Source of the DNA: Cephalotrichum gorgonifer | Taxonomy: Eukaryota > Ascomycota > Sordariomycetes > Microascales > Microascaceae | Reading direction: 5' to 3' | Length of the DNA: 64,000 nucleotides | Assembly (NCBI GenBank): GCA_900312665.1 | Contig: ONZQ02000008.1 | Span: 744,001 to 808,000 of the forward strand | Notes under the pieces: model-generated | Told to the model about the DNA's origin: nothing | The model's input: only the letters and a program-made list of their open reading frames with translations | Database searches by the model: none | Translations under genes and position numbers: made by a program | Shown: positions 57,112-64,000 of the stretch, in pieces | How positions within the stretch are numbered: the first letter of the stretch is position 1 | Layout: every line of letters begins with the position of its first letter

Positions 57112-59271
57112 CTAGTGTCCCTGGATCACATACGGTGGCGGGTCCTCCCTGTTGCTCGGTTTGCCTTCATCGATAGGAAGTACTATCAGGTTCTTTCCAT
57201 TGAACAGTGTCCTCAGGAGCCACGCTTTGTACGTGACGATGCGCTCCCATCCCTCGTCACGTTCTTCTGGTGACATCTTGTCCGCTTGTTCCCTGGACCG
57301 GGTGTAAGTACGCCTAGACGTTTGGGAGGAGGGGAGGCGAGTCGTGGAGGTGTTAGAAGATGTGGGTATACTGCATACTGTCTCCAACGCAAGGCACGAT
57401 GGAAGAAGGGCATCTTGCCGAATTCTTCCTTGTAGCGGTTTGAGAAATCCTTTATATCCCGCAACGCATCTTTGTAGTAAGGCAATGTCGCAGCCTCCCT
57501 AGGGTCAGAATCGCAAGATCAGCCAGGGGGAGCCAAGGCGTGAACTCACGGTGTGCAAGTAATCTGGTAACTTCGTGTCCTTGGCGGAGCCTGGGCCGGT
57601 TTCCTGCCACATCTCCGCCAGTGATAATTCAGTTCGGCAGACGCCTGAATAGTCCTCGAGGTCTTGTACGAAAGATTCGACGAGCGCCATCTGGTCTTTA
57701 TTCGGGGTTGGCAGATAGTCGGTTAGGTAAATGATGTTTACATCATGCTAGCGAACCCGGAGTCGGTCAATATTTATCAAGCTGTATGACGGTGGCAGTA
57801 ATTAGGAAAGGGCCAGTGCCACTTGCCTTATCCCAAGGCTCGGACTTGGTCAGCTTGGGTGAGTCGCCATACCATAGGCTCGCAAACTCTTGGAAACGAG
57901 AGATGTCCCGCCCAAAGAAGGCCGGGACATCATAGAAACTGTGAAGTGAGTGACCCCGGACGACTGCATTTGATTTCTTTCTCTAAGGAGAAAAAAAAGA
58001 GGGAGGAGGAGGAGGTTCAAAAAAACATACGAGCAGAACGACGTGACCCCTTTTGTGTCCAAAACACCCGTCGTTGGCCGAATGGAAAAACATCCCATCG
58101 AATATGCGGGCTTCCTGGAGCTACCGTTTGCTATTCAATTCAGCTCTTGGGTTAGCATCGACATACATGGTAGTCGGAGCCGACAGCAGCCGACGATACT
58201 GACTGTCTGACCCGAGGGTGATGTCAAGCCATGGATATGCGGCGAGCGCGACGCAGCTACCGGTGCTGCTTCCACCTGGGGTTTGGTATCCATCACCCCT
58301 CGGGTTGAAAGGGGCCACAAACTCCACGCACTCCATGGGTTCTTCGCGGATGAGCATGGCATTCAAACGCGTCTTTCCGACGAGAATCGCGCCGAGGTCT
58401 TCAAGTCTCTTGACACAAGGTGCAGTCTTTAACTTCGGAGTCTGATACTCGGTCCATGCGCGATTACAAAGTGACGTTTTGAAGCCTTGTACGTCGAAAA
58501 TGTCCTTTACAGCAATTCGAACCCCAAGCAGCGGCTTGTCGGGTACAGGTCTTGAGCTAGAATATACCCTCGATGGAACCATTACTCTCACCTGATTAGC
58601 GACCGAGCAATTATCAAGTTCGACGCGAGACCTAGATCGGGGTTAATAACGACAGTAGTGGCGAGTTGGAGAGGTTGACGTACCTCTCTCCTCCTTGAGT
58701 AGTTGTTGGTTTGAATGAGACGGTCATTGAAAAGTTCTCGTCGTTGTAGACCCTCCAGGGCTCCCAATCTCTCCCTTGATAAGAGACATAAGGGCCGGGA
58801 GCGTAGTCATCATCACCACCTTTTGGATTCATAAAGGACCATTCCGAGGTTCCCCAGGCGGAAAGGAGAGAGGTGGCAGAGGGGTGAAACTTGATCCCAG
58901 CCCCTTCGCAGCCATAGAACACGACATGACCTAAGAAGGCCGGCTGAAAGATGTCGTCGGCGTTGAGGTGGTTTGATCGAAATGCCTCTAGAAAAGAGCT
59001 GGTGATTAACCCACCCGGGCAAGCAGGGAAAACCGTGAAGATTCTCATCCCGTTGCTGCTCGGTTCCGACGCCAATAAATTGCCCACCGTCTAGAAGAAA
59101 TGACGAAAGATAAAAGCGACGGGTCAGCCCATGTAAAGCTGGACGTCTAAATCCACCTGGCTAGCGTACCTGAGGAACCAAGAAGTAAATAATGCCGCCT
59201 ACGTCGATCCATATGTCTGTTTCGCCCCGCATCCCTTGGTTATCGGGGCAGTAGATGCCTCTGAGCACCAT
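57112..59271 (-). CDS. Amidase-signature enzyme with N-terminal accessory domain
   Basis: This is a hydrolase of the amidase-signature family (Ser-cisSer-Lys triad). Eight exons are inferred: 59271-59170, 59090-58684, 58631-58204, 58130-58031, 57938-57827, 57747-57550, 57494-57379 and 57313-57112 (TAG). They give 554 residues with every phase consistent. The intron between exons 5 and 6 has a GC donor (GCAAGT). Residues 1-180 form the N-terminal domain seen in one class of fungal amidases (IWIDVGGIIYFLVP, FQPAFLGHVVF, WEPWRVYNDENFSMTVSF). The catalytic Lys is K212 in VRIAVKDIFDVQG. The cis-Ser lies in PGGSSTGSCVALA (S291/S292). The nucleophile lies in GSDTNGSSRKPA (S316), a motif split by an intron and with Asn replacing the usual first Gly. 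RPTTGVLDTKGVTSF follows. The substrate is unknown. It neighbours a CmcJ-type oxygenase gene on the same strand. Confidence 0.87.
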
Positions 59272-60920
59272 GGCGGAGAGTCTCTCTGGGAGCAGCTATC
59301 GTAAAGCTGACTAGGTATTGGCCAACGATTCTTCGTAGGAAACTGGGTGAGAGTTGAAGCCAATGGAACACGACGAGACCAGGGGCTCAGCTCCCTGTAG
59401 ATTCAGTCGAGGGATATCGCAAATCGACCTATATCGATTGTTTTCAAGGCAGGGCGAGAAAAGACAATGAATTCAGAGAGTCACTCCTCTCTCAGAACAT
59501 TCCAGGTCACGGCTATCTAAGTAATGGTCAGCTTAGCTCTCCAAAGTAAAGGAAGGACCTACTCGTAAGTGGAACGAGGAGAGTGAGGCATGAACGGAAG
59601 TATATGAGTCCTTCGTCTCGGGGGAGACCATTTTTCCGCCCGAACCATAGTCTCAATCGTACCCCGTTGTCACTCCCCCCTCCTCCCCCTCCTCCCCCAA
59701 AAATTAGAAATAGCAGTTGCTGCCAGCTCTACTTGGACTACTCCAAGGGCGTGGCGCGGTTCCGAATCACCCGAGCCTTGCGTAGTTGAACTTTCAGCTC
59801 TTCCACAACCCAATGCTTGCACCCGTTCAGAAGCGGAGGTCGACAGTAAATGCATATATTGACTGACACGCACTTCTTAGAAAGGGTGTGAACTCTCCGC
59901 CGTCGTTTGCCGAGCTTTTGCATAGTGCGGCGCGACTAGGAGATTCGAGCTGCGAGTGATATTGGCTACCAGCCACCCACGCCGGGCTACGGGGATTAGT
60001 TACACTGGTGTGAAGGCTCGGCTCTGCTCTGTGAGGGAGGGAGGCCAGTTTTTTCTCGGTGTTCCCAATTTTTGACAGCTAATTGGTACACGTAAGGTCG
60101 AACCAGCTCAAACAGAGTGAGGCAGATCATGAGAAGAGATTGCATGAGCAGGCTTCCTGTTCCCTCAATCGTGCACGTCCGTCATGTTGCACAACAGGCA
60201 CGTGGGTCACTCATCTTTCGAGTATGCACGACATCTTGGTTAAACAGACGGGAAAAGTGCCGAATTTGGACTCAGCTATGTACATACTCGTCCAGTTATA
60301 ATGTTAGATACTTCAAAAGGCAAAGTACCTGCCAATGGTATTTAATACTAGCTGGTCAGATTGATCATTTGCTGGCTTTAACATTTCAAATTATTGATTG
60401 CCCCTTTATGTGGCACAAGTACTCATGTTTACAAGTGACTACATACATGTACTCTTAATACCATGACCGCACTGCCCCTCCGGGGTTCCATATCCACATG
60501 GAATGTCTTGGCTCCGCCGACCTACGGGACTGGAGTTACCGGTCTGGCTCCATAAAGAACGTCACCCATTGGCTCAGGAGTCCAGGCAGGGCGGATCCAG
60601 AACAGAGCAGGGGCTTAATATGTGACTACTTGTATTACATCTGGTTCCACGTAGGTGAGGCTAGTTATCACGGAGTCTGCGGAATATGTTTGACAGAGCC
60701 TCATGTACGACATGGATGGGTTTCTCCCATCTCGAATAATACTCAGCTACAAAACGAGAGCAAGCTGCTTCATTAAGCAGGTGGAGTCTATGCTATGCAG
60801 TGTTCACCAGCCAATGCATTCCCACATCATCCCTACATCATCCCTGAGACCGACAAATATCCAACTGAACCTCCGTTATTATATTCTATGTTTTATCCTG
60901 TCAATCTGACTTAACCCACC
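59272..60920. other. Promoter region of the amidase and spacer
   Basis: The short frames here do not look coding. Copies of the GTACTC/CTTGTA word occur near 60285, 60415-60450 and 60625. Nothing else is supported. Confidence 0.5.
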
Positions 60921-61217
60921 ATGAGCCCGTCCAAGTCTCAGCCGTGGAAGGCAGGCTGGCCCCCAAAGAATATCAATAAGTCTGAACCATCGCATGGCTG
61001 CCCCAAGGGTGAAACTCTGCACATGGATGGCGATACCATCAGCAAGCCAAGGCATTTCAACATCACTTCCCCTGAAAACAACAAGCCAACGATAGTCGAT
61101 GGGGACAATGAGACTCCTCCAACGGACTTGGGAGCTAAAGTGGTCTCCGATCAGGGGAATCGGATCAAGGAGCAAACGCTACAGGTTGCAGTTGGCGCTG
61201 GGTTTGAGCAAGTTTGA
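60921..61217 (+). CDS. Hypothetical small hydrophilic protein, 98 residues
   Basis: An ATG-started frame encodes a Lys/Pro/Asp-rich, Cys-poor polypeptide (SQPWKAGWPPKNINKSEPSH, HFNITSPENNKPTIVDGDN). No family is recognised and an overlapping frame on the other strand is equally long. Listed as a possibility only. Confidence 0.2.
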   Translation: MSPSKSQPWKAGWPPKNINKSEPSHGCPKGETLHMDGDTISKPRHFNITSPENNKPTIVDGDNETPPTDLGAKVVSDQGNRIKEQTLQVAVGAGFEQV

Positions 61218-61490
61218 AGAAGTGGATGGGGAAATTTGTTGCTATATAGGCACAACTGTACACTCTCTGGTTTGGAGATTGTAATGGCGTTCGTTCGAAT
61301 GGGAACTTCCGTTTCATATTACCACACTCGTTTAATCACAGTGTAGGATCCCGGGGTATATGGAGAAACAGGCAGGGCGTGTGTCAGGGCGAGAGTCGGG
61401 GTCAGGGTCAGAATCAGAGTTCGAGTTAAGTCAAGCCGTTCGCTCTCTACTAGTACAGATGAAACACGGTCCATAAGCTACCAGGAGCCA

Positions 61491-62717
61491 TTACGTGAAC
61501 CACTCTGCCGCGGTCGGGTAGTCGATATCCGCGTGCATGACGAGGGCCCGGACGTCGATGCTTTCCCGGGGCGCCGGGCTAGTCATCCCAGGTAGATGGA
61601 ACGATCCATGCGCGCAGCCTCTAAATGTTAGCCCCCCAACACGATGGGCGCGCGGTTCCGTTGGAGAGTCCAACTTACGGGTAGCAGACGCTGGGTCGCT
61701 ATCGGCGGCCTTGAAGACGAGAACTTCGCTCGCCTTCTGATCACCGAGGTAATACCATGCCTGCGTTGGGTCGGAATGAATCATCGCGTTCTCTGCAACC
61801 ACCCGCTCGTACACTGCATCCGCAGGTATAACGTCAGGGTCTCGGAGAGTAGTCGAATCGCACAGCGCCAGCGGCCAGTCTCGAACTGGCCCCTTGATAG
61901 GCTTCCACACGCTATGTAACCGAAACAGTCAGTCACGCTCAGAGAGGCCGGCATTTGGAAATAGGGGGGGGATCCAGGGTGGATTGAGTCTCCTGGTCCT
62001 CTCTTCGAGGTTAAGAACTCACGTCACGCACTGGACCCTCGACTTGAGAATCTCGTCGGCGTGATCCCCGTAAACTTCCCGGACGATCTCCCGCAGACCT
62101 TCAAGGGTGATATCTAAAAGGCTGCATCAGAACCACTGCGGACTGAGCGAGAAGATCGCGCGTCTCATCCTACTGCGTACCGATGTGGGCAATCAAGTTT
62201 GGCTGGCCAAACGCGTAGGACTTCCCTGTAGATATGGGGAAAGATTCATGTCGTCGGCGTAGCTATCGACGTTAGACAACATACGTACGTAAAAAAGGCC
62301 ATTTGACCCATTCTATTTGGCCGGGTGGATTTCGATTACCTCGTAGTCCAGCGGATGCACGTGCTTGGCCCTACAAACCTTCTTCAACAGGTCCTGGACT
62401 TCTCTCATGTACACAGAGCGTACCCTGTCGTAATCGAAAAACTCGTCGTAATCTAACTCGCTGCTGAGGTCGTGGAACTCAAACCCGTTGGTATCAAGTG
62501 AGAGGGTAGGACGGGCGTTCCGTGCATCCCGGACGCGGACTGGAATGGTCTCGAGGAGGAAGTTAGTCTTGGGGACGTTTCCGATAGGCACATATCGCAT
62601 CCTATAAGGCTTCTCGTGATCCCACAGAGCATCCCTTTTGAGAAAGCACATCTCCGTCTCCACGGCCCGCACTTTGGAGACAGCTGTCTGGAGGCTCTTG
62701 ACATTCTCTGTACCCAT
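61491..62717 (-). CDS. CmcJ/AsaB-type 2-oxoglutarate-dependent oxygenase family protein
   Basis: This family of fungal oxygenases and hydroxylase/desaturases is often found in secondary-metabolite clusters. Five exons are inferred: 62717-62340, 62262-62181, 62113-62023, 61911-61679 and 61618-61491 (TAA), giving 303 residues. The joins restore family landmarks. VHPLDYE (exon 1) and LRRRHESFPISTGKSYAFGQ (exon 2) together give the usual LDYxLRRR-FP pattern. GQPNLIAHID is completed across exons 2-3 with a His-x-Asp that may be part of the iron site. VWKPIKGPVRDWPLALCDS follows in exon 4, then QAWYYLGDQKASEVLVFKA, and CAHGSFHLPGMTSPAPRESI with IDVRALVMHADI in exon 5. The last acceptor uses the second AG of TTTAGAG. 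The natural substrate cannot be deduced. Confidence 0.88.
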
Positions 62718-63606
62718 TGTGAGCCACCTCGTAACGGCGTCGTGAAGGATCTCGGGTATTGTTGGTCATTTAGAGAGTGTGTATGAGAGTGAGGGAGTCG
62801 ATCTGTAGAGCCGGCTTGATGGAAGGGAGAGAAAGAAGAGGGTGTAAGTGAAATCCATGTCAAACCCTGGCAGAGCTCTAAACTGTTATCCAGCCCTCAT
62901 CCCTTCTCTTCACCCTCATCCTCAGGATCATAATCCTACCCCCCCCCCCAAAAAAAAAAAAAAAGAGTAGACAGATACAGGTCCACGTGCACATACACTT
63001 ACACTACATCGGCACTTTGGCAAAGTCGAGCCCGGAGCCTGACTGCAAAAGCGCCGAGCACAGCCTGCTCGCTATCCAAGATTGAGGCTCTAACCCAACT
63101 CATCTAAGTGGTTGTATGGCCTTGCGAGGCAAGGACGCGCCTTCCGCCCGGCGACCTTACAAGTGTGACCTGCGCGCCAGGGAACCGCTTCACGCACAGT
63201 CAACCTATTTGCGGACATCCAAATCAGGAATGTGGATGCCTACAAGTAGATTGCCTTGGCTTGGTACGGGTAGGTAGTTCCCAGTACATGATACCTACTC
63301 GTACCGCATGCATCGTGGGAATGCCGGCTCATCATGCCCAACTACTCTTTGTACGACGTGCTCAATGTCCTTGGAAATGAGGGTGAGCCTGCTATCTAAA
63401 CCACGAGGACAAAGCTAAGAGGTCAACATAACAGCACATTGACATGAAGGGTGTGATAATAGGGAGATTTTGGACGGCCACTACCCACCCCTCCATCTGA
63501 GACTCTTGGTCTAACATTAATATATCGACCCGATGCATTCGGGCACGTAAGGTGTGCTACATGGAGGCAGCCGAGTGCATTACTTGTATGATGTACGTTA
63601 ACTTGG
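62718..63606. other. Divergent spacer between the CmcJ-type gene and the edge gene
   Basis: A C11A15 homopolymer junction lies at about 62939-62964. No coding sequence is supported; this is probably a shared promoter region. Confidence 0.55.
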
Positions 63607-64000
63607 ATGGTACGACATGAATCGGGTGGATTTATTAGTCCTGTGCCACCCTCGCTCACTTTTCTGTTTGCCGGCCTCTATGCAAGTCAGGATGGCCAAA
63701 AGATGAAACCCCCCTCATTTCGACAGATCGGAGAGCTTTCGTTCAACGTCGCCGATGGCGTCTTGATCCAGTGGGTGGCTTTGACTGACGCTCTCCTTCT
63801 CGAATCCTTCGCTTACCCTTTAAAACTAGGATCATTGCAATCCCAAGCTGCGGGTTTCCCCAAGTCGAACATTGGGGTATAACGGAGCTGCTGGCTAAAG
63901 TCCTCAAAGAGACAGGGCCTGTGAGGAAGGTGTCAATCTCGTCCTACGATTATAGCGAAAAGATCGAGAACGCCCGGTCGTGGGGGGAATTTGTGGCAAT
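63607..64000 (+). CDS. Unidentified gene, 5' part, truncated by the right edge
   Basis: Two exons are inferred. The first ends at 63770 before donor GTGGGT; the start is either ATG 63607 or ATG 63703. The second begins at 63830 after an ACTAG acceptor with a CTGAC branch site and runs out of the window. The join is in phase (VADGVLI-Q-IIAIPSCGF). Visible segments are PPSFRQIGELSFNVADGVLI, IIAIPSCGFPQVEHWGITEL and LLAKVLKETGPVRKVSISSY. They have the amphipathic regularity of a real protein, possibly an alpha/beta nucleotide-binding or reductase fold, but I do not recognise the family. The gene is divergent from the CmcJ-type oxygenase, which suggests possible co-regulation. Confidence 0.5.

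Noticed and set aside
1..64000. CRISPR arrays, bacterial operons, prophage or rRNA genes
   Set aside because: None seen. The introns, tRNA intron and gene families are those of a nuclear fungal genome.

Overview
The window looks like nuclear DNA of a filamentous ascomycete (Pezizomycotina, most likely a Sordariomycete). The support is internal: many genes carry short introns (mostly 50-130 nt, GT-AG, with CTAAC/CTGAC-like branch sites), introns interrupt conserved motifs in frame, and the gene set is typical of such fungi (Zn(II)2Cys6 regulator, Asl1/GH128 secreted glucanase, PFK-2, Pcf11, Trm9, Tad3, CmcJ-type oxygenase, fungal amidase, CorA-like channel). There is no bacterial operon structure. 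A 279-base run of N (41567-41845) marks an assembly gap inside one gene.

Layout from left to right. The 5' part of a TAD3 gene (tRNA A34 deaminase subunit) lies at the left edge on the minus strand, followed by 4.8 kb without a convincing gene but with a perfect 36-bp palindrome. Next come PFK-2/FBPase-2 (+), a conserved-looking unknown protein (-), an Upc2-type Zn2Cys6 regulator (-), and a small three-exon membrane protein gene that appears only when its exons are spliced by hand (-). A 4.3-kb spacer leads to the GH128 glucanase (+), then a transmembrane RING-H2 E3 ligase (-), a weak multi-exon candidate (-) and TBCB (-). A 10.7-kb gene-poor block (28.4-39.1 kb) holds one reading frame broken by a single stop. 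After it come a Myb/SANT protein (+), TRM9 (-, containing the gap), an intron-bearing tRNA-Leu(AAG) (+), a GFO/IDH/MocA oxidoreductase of the D-xylose dehydrogenase type (-), an aldo/keto reductase (+), PCF11 (-), a CorA-like protein (+), an amidase (-), a CmcJ-type oxygenase (-) and the start of an unidentified gene running off the right edge (+).

Themes. Three loci concern tRNA wobble-position biology: TAD3, TRM9, and a tRNA-Leu whose A34 is a substrate class of Tad2-Tad3. Two are mRNA/transcription factors (PCF11, Zn2Cys6/Myb regulators). Two are sugar-related redox genes transcribed divergently from one 1.4-kb spacer (xylose dehydrogenase type and AKR). The last 10 kb (CorA-like, amidase, CmcJ-like, edge gene) looks accessory. 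Spacers are rich in a hexameric word (GTACTC/GTACTT, often as tandem or palindromic combinations) and in long G/C homopolymers. All exon borders were inferred by eye from reading frame and splice consensus; none is supported by transcripts.
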